From contig JAGBDE010000036.1 of the NCBI GenBank assembly GCA_017937655.1, forward strand, positions 1 to 59,219: 59,219 bases of DNA, in the 5' to 3' direction. The stretch's first letter is position 1. Every line of letters starts with the position of its first letter. The stretch comes from Clostridia bacterium (GTDB taxonomy: Bacteria > Bacillota > Clostridia > Christensenellales > Aristaeellaceae). A program made the position numbers and the translations under genes. A model generated the notes under the pieces. It had not been told where the DNA came from, did no database searches, and saw only the letters and a program-made list of their open reading frames with translations. This document shows positions 9,523 through 17,783 of the stretch, in pieces.

Positions 9523-9993
9523 ATGCGCAGGAAAGACCGGGAAGTGACGGACGCTTTCAAAATCGAGGAAATCATTGCCGGATGCCATTGCTGCCGCCTG
9601 GGCTTCAACGACGACGGCGAGGTCTATATCCTGCCGCTGAATTTTGGCTGGGAGAAGCAAAGCGGCGGCTATGTGCTGTATTTTCACGGCGCCAGGGAGG
9701 GCCGGAAGATCGACCTGATCGGCAAAAATCCCCATGTGGGCTTTGAGATGGACCGGGGCTACCAGCTGCGCCCCGGCGACGTGGGCGGGGAATGCACCGC
9801 CAGCTTCCAGAGCATTATCGGCAACGGCGTGGTGGAGATGGTGGAGGATCCCCGGGAGAAGATCCACGGCCTCACGCTGATCATGGAGCACAACGTGGGT
9901 AAGCGGGAGTGGACCTTTGCGGAGCCCATGCTCCGGGCGGTGGCGGTGTTCAAGCTGACGGTGACTAAAATGAGCTGCAAGGAGCACGAGTGA
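9523..9993 (+). CDS. Pyridoxamine 5'-phosphate oxidase-like flavoprotein (NimA-like)
   Basis: 156 residues of the FMN-binding split-barrel fold: MRRKDREVTD, the IIAGCHCCRLGF strand, VYILPLNFGW, the YFHGAREGRKIDLI turn and VGFEMDRGYQL are the usual landmarks of the small NimA-related flavoproteins. Known members include nitroimidazole reductases and uncharacterised redox enzymes; which activity applies here cannot be told. Preceded by GGGGGAGAAAC. It is first in an operon: the next gene begins within its stop codon. Confidence 0.85.
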   Translation: MRRKDREVTDAFKIEEIIAGCHCCRLGFNDDGEVYILPLNFGWEKQSGGYVLYFHGAREGRKIDLIGKNPHVGFEMDRGYQLRPGDVGGECTASFQSIIGNGVVEMVEDPREKIHGLTLIMEHNVGKREWTFAEPMLRAVAVFKLTVTKMSCKEHE

Positions 9994-10376
9994 TGCGGAT
10001 AGAACACGCGGCCCTGTACGTAAGCGACCTGGAAAACGCAAAGGCGTTTTTTGAGAAATACTTCGGCGCGTCCGCCGGGGCGATGTATCATAATGAAAGA
10101 ACGGGCTTCCGTTCCTATTTCCTCACCTTTGCCGGGGATGCCCGGCTGGAGATCATGCATCGCCCGGACATGACGGAGGGGGACAAGCCCCTTTGTCGCA
10201 GCGGGTTTGCCCACCTGGCCTTCAGCCTGGGCAGCCGGGCGGCGGTGGACGATCTGACGCAGCGCCTGCGCCTGGATGGCTATCAGGTCATCAACGGGCC
10301 CCGGGTGACCGGCGACGGCTACTACGAAAGCTGCATCCTGGACGCAGAGGGCAACCAGATCGAAATAACGGAATAA
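9993..10376 (+). CDS. VOC-family (glyoxalase/bleomycin-resistance fold) protein
   Basis: 127 residues with the paired beta-alpha-beta-beta-beta modules of the vicinal oxygen chelate fold. It opens with MRIEHAALYVSDLENAKAFF and ends with the typical DAEGNQIEITE strand. Potential metal ligands are His5, His around residue 71 (GFAHLAF) and Glu near the C-terminus. I chose ATG at 9993 over GTG at 9990 because it overlaps the preceding TGA by one base and lies 8 bases after AAGGAG. Substrate unknown; lactoylglutathione lyase is only one of many possibilities. Confidence 0.88.
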   Translation: MRIEHAALYVSDLENAKAFFEKYFGASAGAMYHNERTGFRSYFLTFAGDARLEIMHRPDMTEGDKPLCRSGFAHLAFSLGSRAAVDDLTQRLRLDGYQVINGPRVTGDGYYESCILDAEGNQIEITE

Positions 10377-10390
10377 GCGAGGGACAAAAC

Positions 10391-10879
10391 GTGGCAAAAG
10401 TCATTCTCATCTGCGGCAAGATCTGCAGCGGAAAAAGCTGGTATGCGCGGAGCATCCGGGAACAGGAGCGGGCGGTCATCCTCTCCACCGACGAGGTGAC
10501 CTATGACCTGATCGACAACGAGCAGGGCGAGAAGTACAACGTCTTTGCCCAGCGGGTCAACCGCTACCTGCGCAAGAAGGCCGCGGAGATCGCCCGGGCG
10601 GGCTGCAATGTGATCCTGGACTGGGGCTTCTGGACAAAGGAGAACCGGGCGGAGATCACTACGTATTTCGCTGAGCGGAATGTGCCGGTGGAGTGGCACT
10701 ACATCGACGTGGACGACGCCACCTGGGAAAAGAATATCCAGGCCCGGAACGCCCGCATTGAGGCCGGGGAAGGCGGGTCGGACTTCTTTGTGGACGAGGG
10801 CCTGCGCCAGAAGGTGCTGGGCCTGTTTGAGACACCTGCCCGGGAGGAAATGGACGTGTGGCACCGGGTGGGGGAATGA
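10391..10879 (+). CDS. Small P-loop kinase (AAA_33 / zeta-toxin-like fold)
   Basis: 162 residues starting at GTG 10391. A Walker A motif lies at the very N-terminus (VILICGKICSGKSW), followed by LSTDEVTYDL, the helix around QRVNRYLRKKAAEIARAG, and CNVILDWGFW, the usual Walker-B-like strand of this nucleotide kinase group. Members phosphorylate small molecules or nucleotides; the substrate is unknown. GTG is chosen because Walker A must be near the start; GAGGGA lies just upstream. Third gene of the operon that begins at 9523, separated by 14 bp. Confidence 0.8.
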   Translation: MAKVILICGKICSGKSWYARSIREQERAVILSTDEVTYDLIDNEQGEKYNVFAQRVNRYLRKKAAEIARAGCNVILDWGFWTKENRAEITTYFAERNVPVEWHYIDVDDATWEKNIQARNARIEAGEGGSDFFVDEGLRQKVLGLFETPAREEMDVWHRVGE

Positions 10880-10954
10880 GCCCCAATAATATGAAGAGAT
10901 TGTAAACATTCTGAAAAGCGCGGCCGGCAGAACGCTTTCCGGCAGCAAGCACGC

Positions 10955-10983
10955 TTGAATCGGGCCGGGCGATGTGTTAGAAT
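10955..10983 (+). promoter_or_regulatory. Promoter upstream of the gene at 11023
   Basis: TTGAAT (10955-10960), 17-bp spacer, TAGAAT (10978-10983). A purine-rich leader of about 30 nt follows. Confidence 0.6.
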
Positions 10984-11022
10984 CAGGAAAACCGCGTTTT
11001 TCGGCGGTGATCAAGGTTTTTT

Positions 11023-11670
11023 GTGAAAGGGATGACATCCGTGGAGAAACGGTTTCCTATTTCAATGGATAAGATCAAGCATCATTTTCAGTATTCCTGG
11101 TGGAAGTACGCGCTGATTGTGGTCGCCGCCTTTCTGGGCTGGAACCTGGTGCATACCGTCACCCGCTACCGGAGCCCGGAACACCTGAAGGTGGAGTTCT
11201 GCTACTGCGGCTTCAAGGCCCCGGCCGAGAAAGACATAGACCAGCTGATGGACGAGCTGCATCAGACCTTGCTTCCTGACATGGAGGAGGTCACTTTCAC
11301 GGAAATGGTGCTGGACAGCGATTCCTACAGCGAGATGACCCTGTTTGTGCGTGCGGTCAGCGGCGAGGGCGACGTGTACATGCTGGACAAGAACAGCTAC
11401 CAGCGCCAGGGCGCGGGCCTGATGATGGACCTGACCCCCTACGTGGAATCCGGGGAGATCCAGGTGGGGGATATTGACCTGAGCGGCGCCTATGTGAAGG
11501 ATCCGGACACCGGCATGAAAGAGCTGGCCGGCATCCCCGCCGCGTCCCTGACCAAGTTTCAGGAGTACGGCCTGTACCACGACGGCATGTACCTATGCAT
11601 GCCCGTCAGCTGCGAAAACGTGCCCAACGCCATCAAGCTGATCAATTATTTCCTGGCAGAAATGAAGTGA
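11023..11670 (+). CDS. Membrane-anchored protein of unknown function
   Basis: About 215 residues with one transmembrane segment (about 28-47, YALIVVAAFLGWNLV) and a soluble region probably outside the cell. The C-terminal half (DVYMLDKNSYQ, DLTPYVESGE, and the final GLYHDGMYLCMPVSCEN region) loosely recalls ends of extracellular solute-binding proteins, but no family is firmly recognised. The start is uncertain: GTG 11023, ATG 11032 and GTG 11041 are all in frame and none has a well-spaced Shine-Dalgarno sequence. Has its own promoter. Confidence 0.72.
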   Translation: MKGMTSVEKRFPISMDKIKHHFQYSWWKYALIVVAAFLGWNLVHTVTRYRSPEHLKVEFCYCGFKAPAEKDIDQLMDELHQTLLPDMEEVTFTEMVLDSDSYSEMTLFVRAVSGEGDVYMLDKNSYQRQGAGLMMDLTPYVESGEIQVGDIDLSGAYVKDPDTGMKELAGIPAASLTKFQEYGLYHDGMYLCMPVSCENVPNAIKLINYFLAEMK

Positions 11671-11680
11671 AACGTATGAT

Positions 11681-11732
11681 ATTCCTTCCTTTTGTACATG
11701 CTGATAGTGCATGACCAAGGAAAGGAAGGAAT
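11681..11732 (+). promoter_or_regulatory. Hairpin that encloses the ribosome binding site of the Gin gene
   Basis: A perfect 12-bp inverted repeat: ATTCCTTCCTTT (11681-11692) and AAAGGAAGGAAT (11721-11732), with an inner CATGC/GCATG stem. The right arm contains the Shine-Dalgarno sequence of the gene starting at 11737, so the folded RNA would hide it. No T run follows. Confidence 0.5.
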
Positions 11733-11736
11733 GTGA

Positions 11737-11937
11737 ATGCGATACGGACAGAAATGCCTCCTCTGCGGCCGGGAATCTCCCACAGGGCTGCAAGTAATGG
11801 GCTGCCTGATTTGTTTTCGGTGCGAGAAGCAACTTTTGCGGGGGATGGATCGTCTGCCCGCAAGGAACGTCCGCCTGCGGCTGAACCGTCTTTACGGCAA
11901 GGGCCGGGCGGAGGTGTTTCCGTTTTGTAACCAGTAA
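11737..11937 (+). CDS. csfB: Gin-like anti-sigma-G factor
   Basis: 66 residues. The layout CLLCGRESPTG, then CLICFRCEKQLL, with two CxxC pairs about 16 residues apart, is that of the Gin (CsfB) family of sporulation proteins, which in Bacillus subtilis binds sigma-G and holds it inactive until engulfment. The C-terminal half is basic. Start at 11737 follows AAAGGAAGGA. The neighbouring dacF-like gene is also a sporulation-type gene. The short length makes the assignment moderately rather than fully secure. Confidence 0.72.
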   Translation: MRYGQKCLLCGRESPTGLQVMGCLICFRCEKQLLRGMDRLPARNVRLRLNRLYGKGRAEVFPFCNQ

Positions 11938-11960
11938 GGGCCGATGATCGGCCCTTTTTT
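11938..11960 (+). terminator. Terminator after the Gin gene
   Basis: GGGCCG (11938-11943) and CGGCCC (11949-11954) around a 5-base loop, followed by six T. Directly after the stop codon. Confidence 0.85.
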
Positions 11961-11977
11961 ATAAAGGAGGATGAACC

Positions 11978-12412
11978 ATGATCCGTCTGGCAACCATGGA
12001 CGACCTGCGCGCCGCCGCCGCGATGGCCATGCGCCTCTGGCCGGGAATGTCTTTGGAGGAGCGGGCCGACGACCTGCAGTCCCTGTTTGAGAACCCGGAA
12101 GCGGCGGTTTTTCTGGCCTGGAAGGACGGCGCGCCGGTGGGCTACGCCCAGTGCCAGCTCCGCCACGACTATGTGGAGGGCTGTGAGGAAAGCCCGGTGG
12201 GCTATCTGGAAGGCCTGTACGTGGAGCCGGAGTGCCGGGGGACGGGCCTGGCGGCGCGGCTGCTGGACAGCTGCCAGGAGTGGAGCAAACAGCAGGGCTG
12301 CACGGAGTTTGCCAGCGACTGCGAACTGGACAACGAGATGAGCCTGCGGTTCCATCTGAAGAATGGGTTTGAGGAAGCGGGCAGGATCATCTGTTTTGTG
12401 AAGAAGCTGTAA
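11978..12412 (+). CDS. GNAT acetyltransferase resembling aminoglycoside 6'-N-acetyltransferases
   Basis: 144 residues of the GNAT fold. The segment LRHDYVEGCEESPVGYLEG, the acetyl-CoA-binding loop ECRGTGLAARLL and the C-terminal CTEFASDCELDN plus NGFEEAGRIICF strongly recall AAC(6')-I-type enzymes, which acetylate the 6' amino group of aminoglycosides. Chromosomal relatives may have other natural substrates, so resistance is not established. AAAGGAGG precedes the start at optimal spacing. It is a single-gene unit between two terminators. Confidence 0.85.
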   Translation: MIRLATMDDLRAAAAMAMRLWPGMSLEERADDLQSLFENPEAAVFLAWKDGAPVGYAQCQLRHDYVEGCEESPVGYLEGLYVEPECRGTGLAARLLDSCQEWSKQQGCTEFASDCELDNEMSLRFHLKNGFEEAGRIICFVKKL

Positions 12413-12419
12413 CAGGAAG

Positions 12420-12452
12420 GCTGGGGCGCGGAACATCGTCCCCGGCTTTTTT
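12420..12452 (+). terminator. Terminator after the acetyltransferase gene
   Basis: GCTGGGG (12420-12426) pairs with CCCCGGC (12440-12446) with one G-U pair, followed by six T (12447-12452). Confidence 0.75.
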
Positions 12453-12483
12453 GTGCGAAAAATCCGCCGGAGGAATGCTATTT

Positions 12484-12533
12484 TGCTCCTTTGATGGATA
12501 TCCTTTCCACAGGACATGCCATGGGAAGGAGCA
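12484..12533 (+). promoter_or_regulatory. Inverted repeat enclosing the ribosome binding site of dacF
   Basis: TGCTCCTT (12484-12491) is the exact complement of AAGGAGCA (12526-12533); the right arm contains the AAGGAG of the gene starting at 12540. This is the same arrangement as in front of the Gin gene, and it could mask the ribosome binding site. Confidence 0.4.
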
Positions 12534-12539
12534 TTGTAT

Positions 12540-13715
12540 ATGAAGAAACAGAATTGGAGAACGCGGCTGACGGCGATTCTGCTGGCCTGCGCGCTGCTGC
12601 TGACAGGCACAGCTGCAAGCCGCACCGTCCCTTTGGAGGAGGGCGTGCCGGTGGAGGTGACCGCGCCCTCGGCCATGCTGCTGGAGGCGGAAACCGGCGC
12701 GGTGATCTTTGAGAAAAACGCCGACGAACGCCGCCCGGTGGCAAGCATCACCAAGCTGATGACCTTGCTGCTGGTGATGGAAGCGGTGGAGGCCGGAAAC
12801 CTTACTTTGGAGGATCCGGTGACGGTGAGCAGCAATGCAGCGGGGCAGATCGGCAGCCAAGCACTGCTGGACGCAGGAGCGGTGTACACGGTGGGGCAGC
12901 TGCTGAAATGCACCATCATCGCCAGCGCCAACGATGCAGCCGTGGCCCTGGCGGAGCACATGGCGGGCAGCGAGGAGGAATTTGCCCGGCTGATGAATGA
13001 GCGGGCGGCGGAGCTGGGCATGACGGACACGCTGTACATCAACGCCACGGGCCTGCCGGTGGAGGGCCAGTACACCACCGCCCGGGACGTGGCGCTGCTT
13101 TCCCGGGAGATCTGCAAGCATCCCATGTATTTTGAGCACAGCGTCATCTGGATGGACACGCTGACCCATCCCAGCGGCCGCACCACGGATCTAACCAACA
13201 CCAACCGGCTGGTGCGCTTTTACGAAAACTGCGACGGCCTGAAAACCGGCAGCGCGGACGACGCGGGTTATTGCCTGACCTGCACGGCCCAGAAGAATGA
13301 CATGCGGCTCATTGCGATCGTGCTGGGATGCAGTGCGGGGCAGACCCGTTTCAACGAGGCCAGGGCCATGCTGGACTATGGCTTTGGGGGATACCGGCGG
13401 GTGCAGCTGCTCAATCCGGGTGACCGTTTGGGCCAGAAGGTGGCGGTAAAGCTGGGCATGCAGGATGAGGTGGAGGCAGCCGCCGGCGGGGGCGTCAGCA
13501 TGCTGCTGAAGCATGGTCAGGAAAAGCAGCTGAGCATTGAGGTGGAGCTGCCGGAGGAAGTGGAGGCGCCCCTCAATGAGGGAGACGCGATGGGAATCAT
13601 CCGGATCAAACTGGGCCAGCAGCTGGTGGCCAAGATCCCTGCGGTGGCAGCGGAAGACGTGGGGATGCCCGGTCTGCTGATGGGATTTTTGATGGTTTTG
13701 CGCAACTGGCGGTAA
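12540..13715 (+). CDS. dacF: D-alanyl-D-alanine carboxypeptidase, DacF/DacB type
   Basis: 391 residues. Signal peptide in the first 28 residues (hydrophobic core AILLACALLLTGTA), then the peptidase S11 domain: SITK at 69-72 with the nucleophilic Ser, SAN at 129-131 and KTG at 235-237, all in the right order. A C-terminal beta-rich domain (about 290-375) and a hydrophobic tail (GMPLLMGFLMVL-like) for membrane attachment follow. It trims terminal D-Ala from peptidoglycan pentapeptides outside the membrane. The start at 12540 follows GGAAGGAG; an earlier in-frame ATG at 12516 lacks a site. Proximity to the Gin-like gene suggests the forespore enzyme DacF, but a vegetative paralogue is possible. 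Confidence 0.9.
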   Translation: MKKQNWRTRLTAILLACALLLTGTAASRTVPLEEGVPVEVTAPSAMLLEAETGAVIFEKNADERRPVASITKLMTLLLVMEAVEAGNLTLEDPVTVSSNAAGQIGSQALLDAGAVYTVGQLLKCTIIASANDAAVALAEHMAGSEEEFARLMNERAAELGMTDTLYINATGLPVEGQYTTARDVALLSREICKHPMYFEHSVIWMDTLTHPSGRTTDLTNTNRLVRFYENCDGLKTGSADDAGYCLTCTAQKNDMRLIAIVLGCSAGQTRFNEARAMLDYGFGGYRRVQLLNPGDRLGQKVAVKLGMQDEVEAAAGGGVSMLLKHGQEKQLSIEVELPEEVEAPLNEGDAMGIIRIKLGQQLVAKIPAVAAEDVGMPGLLMGFLMVLRNWR

Positions 13716-13777
13716 AATCGAAGGAAAGAACAAAGAAAAAACTTCATAATATAATGAAGAAAAAAAGGACGACGAAT

Positions 13778-13825
13778 ATCAGCCTCCGACGTGCCCGGAA
13801 GCAGGGAAATGGGAGGCTGATTTTT
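13778..13825 (+). terminator. Terminator after dacF
   Basis: ATCAGCCTCC (13778-13787) pairs perfectly with GGAGGCTGAT (13812-13821), followed by TTTTT. The loop is 24 bases. Confidence 0.7.
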
Positions 13826-13993
13826 GCATTTTGGCGCAAAAATGTCAAATCGGGGAGAAAAATTGCCAGATGATCGAAAAGCGAAAGGGACACACCCGGA
13901 TGCGTGGTAATACATGATGCCAGATTTTGTGAAGACTGCTGTCTTTGCCCTATGACAGGCCAAAAAAATTTTAGATTTTTTGTGAAAAAATGC
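13826..13993. other. Intergenic region between dacF terminator and S10 promoter
   Basis: AT-rich stretch with poly-A runs; I see no reading frame, repeat or recognisable RNA in it. Confidence 0.5.
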
Positions 13994-14022
13994 TTGCAAT
14001 CGGGATGGGTTTGAGGTATACT
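13994..14022 (+). promoter_or_regulatory. Promoter of the S10-spc ribosomal protein operon
   Basis: TTGCAA (13994-13999), 17-bp spacer, TATACT (14017-14022). The predicted start near 14029 gives a leader of about 255 nt before rpsJ. Confidence 0.75.
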
Positions 14023-14028
14023 ACTGAA

Positions 14029-14284
14029 GCTGTCTGTTTTAGGGATGAAGCGGTAAGTTGCGGCCATGGCCATGGCCGGTAATTATCGTGGACCAGCCCG
14101 AAAATCGGGCGACGGACTTGAGACACTGTGCCGGGTAACCCACGGAAGCCTGCTCAAGGGCGCAATGCGCAGGGCTGATACAGCTGCACAACGCAGCCAA
14201 GGCCACGCGGTGCGCTCATGTAAAAGCGACCGATGGACACACCCGACGGGGTGTACTTGAGACGAATATCAAGGAGGAACGAAA
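14029..14284 (+). promoter_or_regulatory. Long structured leader of the S10 operon
   Basis: The roughly 255-nt leader contains several potential stems: CCCGA-AAA-TCGGG (14097-14109); CTTGAG (14117-14122) with CTCAAG (14153-14158) enclosing a GGGTAACCC core; GCGC-AAT-GCGC (about 14160-14170); and ACACCC (14239-14244) with GGGTGT (14249-14254) just before AAGGAGG (14271-14277). It also holds the palindrome at 14062-14077, with a repeated GGCCAT. The length and density of stems suggest autogenous control by a ribosomal protein, but I recognise no catalogued leader family. Confidence 0.5.
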
Positions 14285-14599
14285 ATGGCCAACCAGAAAA
14301 TCCGTATCAAGCTGAAGGCTTACGAGCACAACCTGATCGATCAGTCTTCCGAGCGGATCGTCGAGACCGCCAAGCGCACTGGCGCCAAGGTGTCCGGCCC
14401 CATCCCGCTGCCCACCGAGAAGGAGATCGTCACGATCCTTCGTGCTCCCCACAAGTACAAGGATAGCCGTGAACAGTTCGAAATGCGCACCCACAAGCGC
14501 CTGATCGACATTCACAACCCCAATCCCCGTACGGTCGACGCCATGATGAAGCTGGATCTTCCTGCCGGTGTCGAAATCGAAATCAAGCTTAACAACTAA
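14285..14599 (+). CDS. rpsJ: 30S ribosomal protein S10
   Basis: 104 residues; begins [15 protein letters not shown] and contains [19 protein letters not shown] and [11 protein letters not shown], the conserved S10 signature and loop. Part of the 30S head and also NusE in antitermination complexes. First gene of the cluster, 7 bases after AAGGAGG. Confidence 0.98.
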   Translation: MANQKIRIKLKAYEHNLIDQSSERIVETAKRTGAKVSGPIPLPTEKEIVTILRAPHKYKDSREQFEMRTHKRLIDIHNPNPRTVDAMMKLDLPAGVEIEIKLNN

Positions 14600-14619
14600 C
14601 GCAGGAGGTACCACTAACC

Positions 14620-15258
14620 ATGAAGAAAGCGATCGTAGGCAAGAAAATCGGCATGACGCAGGTTTTCACCGATGATGGCCGCCTCGTGCCCGTTACCGTG
14701 GTGGAGGCCGGCCCCTGCAAGGTAGTGCAGAAAAAGACCATCGAATCCGACGGCTACGAAGCTGTTCAGGTGGGTTTTGACACTTTCTCCGAGAACCGGG
14801 CAAAGAAAGTCAACAAGCCCATGACTGGCCACTTCAAGAAGGCTGGCGTAGCCCCCACCCGTTATCTGCGCGAGTTCCGCCTGGATAACTGCAATGAGCT
14901 GGAAGTTGGCAATGAGCTGACCGTTGCTCAGTTCGCCGCCGGCGAAAAGATCGACGTGACTGGCGTCAGCAAGGGCCACGGCTTCAGCGGCGTCATCCAG
15001 CGCTGGAATCAGCACACCGGCCCCATGGCTCACGGTTCCAAGTATCACCGTGGCGTGGGTTCCATGGGTGCTAACTCCGACCCGTCCCGCGTGTTCAAGA
15101 ACAAGCATATGCCCGGCCATTTCGGCGTGGATCGCGTTACTGTCCAGAACCTGGAGATCGTCAAGGTGGACGAGGAACGCAATCTGCTCCTCATTAAGGG
15201 CGCGGTGCCCGGCGCCAACGGCAGCCTGCTGCTGGTTCGCAACACCGTCAAGGCTTAA
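14620..15258 (+). CDS. rplC: 50S ribosomal protein L3
   Basis: 212 residues; [20 protein letters not shown] at the N-terminus, and the conserved loop [14 protein letters not shown] plus [12 protein letters not shown] that reaches toward the peptidyl transferase centre. Initiates 50S assembly. 20 bp after rpsJ, with GCAGGAGG upstream. Confidence 0.98.
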   Translation: MKKAIVGKKIGMTQVFTDDGRLVPVTVVEAGPCKVVQKKTIESDGYEAVQVGFDTFSENRAKKVNKPMTGHFKKAGVAPTRYLREFRLDNCNELEVGNELTVAQFAAGEKIDVTGVSKGHGFSGVIQRWNQHTGPMAHGSKYHRGVGSMGANSDPSRVFKNKHMPGHFGVDRVTVQNLEIVKVDEERNLLLIKGAVPGANGSLLLVRNTVKA

Positions 15259-15276
15259 GAAGGAGGAAACTACACC

Positions 15277-15900
15277 ATGCCTAAGACTGCACTGTATAAC
15301 ATGGAAGGCGCGGCCATCGGCGAAGTGGAGCTGAGCGAGAACATCTTCGCCGCCCCCATCAACACCGCCGCTATGCACCTGGTCGTCCGCTCCATTCTGG
15401 CCAACAAGCGTCAGGGCACCCAGAGCGCTCTGACCCGCGGCGAAGTTCGCGGAGGCGGCCGCAAGATCTATCGTCAGAAGGGCACCGGTAATGCCCGGCA
15501 CCACGGCAACCGTGCGCCTCAGTTCAAGCACGGCGGCGTCGTGTTTGCCCCCAAGCCCCGTGACTACGTCATCAACGTTCCCAAGAAGGTCCGCCGCCTT
15601 GCTTTCAAGAGCGCTATGACCTCTAAGCTCAACGCCGGCGAAATCATCGTCGTGGACGAGCTGAAGCTGGCTGAAGCCAAGACCAAGCTGATGGCCAAGT
15701 TCCTCGGCAACTTCGAGCTGAAGAACACCACCATGCTGGTTCTGGCTGGCAAGGATGAGACCATCACCCGCGCCGCCGGCAACATTGCCAAGCTGGAAAC
15801 CTCTTATGTCAACACCCTGAACGTGTACGACATCCTGAAGGCTGGCAAGATCATCCTCACCAACGACGCCCTGAAGGGCGTAGAGGAGGTATACGCATGA
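15277..15900 (+). CDS. rplD: 50S ribosomal protein L4
   Basis: 207 residues, the family length. The long internal loop (VRGGGRKIYRQKGTGNARHG-like, about residues 55-80) lines the exit tunnel. In E. coli L4 also represses its own operon; whether it binds the long leader here is unknown. Its last four bases overlap rplW (ATGA). Confidence 0.98.
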   Translation: MPKTALYNMEGAAIGEVELSENIFAAPINTAAMHLVVRSILANKRQGTQSALTRGEVRGGGRKIYRQKGTGNARHHGNRAPQFKHGGVVFAPKPRDYVINVPKKVRRLAFKSAMTSKLNAGEIIVVDELKLAEAKTKLMAKFLGNFELKNTTMLVLAGKDETITRAAGNIAKLETSYVNTLNVYDILKAGKIILTNDALKGVEEVYA

Positions 15901-16196
15901 AAAACCCCCATGATGTAATCCTTCGCCCCGTGCTGACCGAAGCTTCCTACGAGGGCTTCGCTGACAAGCGTTACGTGTTCGAAGTGCATCCCAGCGCCAA
16001 CAAGACCGAAATCAAGCTGGCCCTGGAAAGCATCTTCAAGGGCATCAAGGTGGACAAGGTCAACACCCTGCGCACCTTGGGCAAGATGAAGCGGCAGGGT
16101 CGTACCCAGGGCCGCACCCCGGAAATCAAGAAGGCATATGTGACCCTCGCCGAAGACTCCAAGGCAATTGAGTTCTTCGAGGGCATGGCCGAATAA
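15897..16196 (+). CDS. rplW: 50S ribosomal protein L23
   Basis: 99 residues; [32 protein letters not shown] and [13 protein letters not shown] are family landmarks. Sits at the exit of the tunnel where trigger factor and SRP dock. Translationally coupled to rplD by a 4-bp overlap. Confidence 0.97.
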   Translation: MKNPHDVILRPVLTEASYEGFADKRYVFEVHPSANKTEIKLALESIFKGIKVDKVNTLRTLGKMKRQGRTQGRTPEIKKAYVTLAEDSKAIEFFEGMAE

Positions 16197-16216
16197 AGCA
16201 GGGAGGACAAGAATCA

Positions 16217-17047
16217 ATGGCTATTCGAGTTTATAAGCCGACCTCGCCCGCTCGCCGCTTTATGTCGGTGCTGACGTACGAGGAAATCACTTCCAATAAG
16301 CCGGAAAAATCCCTTCTGGAAACCAAGAAGAAGCATGCCGGCCGTAATGCACAGGGCAAGATCACCGTTCGCCATCAGGGCGGCGGCAACAAGGTCAAGT
16401 ACCGCATTATCGACTTCAAGCGCGACAAGGTGGACATCCCCGCCAAGGTCGCCAGCATCCAGTACGATCCCAACCGCAGCGCCTTCATCGCCCTGCTGAA
16501 CTATGTGGACGGCGAGAAGCGCTACATCCTCGCTCCCCTGGATCTGAAGGTTGGAGATACCGTTATCTCCAGCGAAACTGCCGACATCAAGCCCGGCAAC
16601 ACGCTGCCCATCAAGTCCATCCCCGTCGGTACCCTGATCCACAACGTGGAAATCAAGCCCGGCCGCGGTGGACAGCTGGTCCGCTCCGCTGGTATGAGTG
16701 CTCAGCTGATGGCCAAGGAAGGCGCCTACGCTCAGGTTCGTCTTCCCTCCGGCGAAGTTCGCAAGGTTCCCATGAATGCCCGTGCCACCATCGGTACCGT
16801 TGGCAACAGCGACCACGAGAACGTTCGCATCGGTAAGGCCGGCCGTACCCGTCACATGGGCATCCGTCCCACCGTCCGCGGTGTGGTCATGAACCCCTGC
16901 GATCACCCCCATGGCGGCGGCGAGGGCAAGAGCCCTGTGGGTATGCCCGCTCCTGTTACCCCCTGGGGTAAGGTTGCTCTGGGCCTGAAGACCCGCAAGC
17001 ACAAGAAGTATTCCAACAAGATGATTGTGAAGCGCGCGGGCAAGTAA
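16217..17047 (+). CDS. rplB: 50S ribosomal protein L2
   Basis: 276 residues. RNA-binding OB and SH3-like domains with [15 protein letters not shown] and the C-terminal [14 protein letters not shown], which contains the conserved histidine near the peptidyl transferase centre. Preceded by AGGGAGGA. Confidence 0.99.
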   Translation: MAIRVYKPTSPARRFMSVLTYEEITSNKPEKSLLETKKKHAGRNAQGKITVRHQGGGNKVKYRIIDFKRDKVDIPAKVASIQYDPNRSAFIALLNYVDGEKRYILAPLDLKVGDTVISSETADIKPGNTLPIKSIPVGTLIHNVEIKPGRGGQLVRSAGMSAQLMAKEGAYAQVRLPSGEVRKVPMNARATIGTVGNSDHENVRIGKAGRTRHMGIRPTVRGVVMNPCDHPHGGGEGKSPVGMPAPVTPWGKVALGLKTRKHKKYSNKMIVKRAGK

Positions 17048-17080
17048 GCCCATGCATCCAAGGAAGGAGGAAGCCTCTCA

Positions 17081-17362
17081 ATGAGCCGTTCCGTTAAAAA
17101 GGGACCTTTTGTAAACGAAGCGCTCTTTAAGCGCATCGCTGAGATGAACAGCACCGGCAAGAAGTCTGTGCCCAAGACCTGGTCTCGGTCCAGCACCATC
17201 TTCCCGGATTTCGTAGGCCACACCATCGCCGTGCACGATGGCCGCAAGCATGTTCCGGTTTATGTGACCGAAGACATGGTTGGCCACAAGCTGGGCGAGT
17301 TCGCCCCCACCCGGACCTATCGCGGCCACGCCGGCGAAAAGTCTGGATCTGTTAAGAAATAA
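17081..17362 (+). CDS. rpsS: 30S ribosomal protein S19
   Basis: 93 residues; [15 protein letters not shown] and [20 protein letters not shown] are diagnostic. Located in the 30S head, forms a pair with S13 (whose gene is not in this window). AAGGAGG upstream. Confidence 0.98.
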   Translation: MSRSVKKGPFVNEALFKRIAEMNSTGKKSVPKTWSRSSTIFPDFVGHTIAVHDGRKHVPVYVTEDMVGHKLGEFAPTRTYRGHAGEKSGSVKK

Positions 17363-17381
17363 GCGGAAGGAGTGAGTTCTA

Positions 17382-17765
17382 ATGGCAACCAATACCCAGA
17401 AGAAGGCGCAAGCCCATATGGCGGCCCGCGATACTCGCCCGTCCGCTACTGCCAAGTACGTTCGCATTTCTTCCCGCAAGGTTAAGATCGTGATCGATCT
17501 GATCCGCGGCAAGAACGTGGACGATGCCCTGGCCATCCTGCAGTACACCCCCAAGGCTGCTTCCCCCGTTGTGCACAAGCTGCTGAGCAGCGCCATCGCC
17601 AACGCTGTGAACAACAATGAGATGGACCGCAAGTCCCTCTACGTCGCCGAAGTGTACGCCAACCCCGGCCCCACGCTGAAGCGTTACGTTGCCCGTTCCC
17701 GCGGCAGCGCGTCCCCCATTCTCAAGCGCACCAGCCACATCAGCGTTGTGCTGGATCAGAAGTAA
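17382..17765 (+). CDS. rplV: 50S ribosomal protein L22
   Basis: 127 residues, slightly long because of a basic N-terminal extension before [20 protein letters not shown]. The C-terminal hairpin ([20 protein letters not shown]) lines the exit tunnel and is where macrolide-resistance changes arise in other species. GGAAGGAG precedes the start. Confidence 0.98.
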   Translation: MATNTQKKAQAHMAARDTRPSATAKYVRISSRKVKIVIDLIRGKNVDDALAILQYTPKAASPVVHKLLSSAIANAVNNNEMDRKSLYVAEVYANPGPTLKRYVARSRGSASPILKRTSHISVVLDQK

Positions 17766-17783
17766 TCCAAGGGAGGTTTATCA

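Noticed and set aside
14029-14284. tRNA-like gene in the S10 leader
   Set aside because: There are hairpins but no acceptor/anticodon/T-arm arrangement or TTC-type T-loop sequence.
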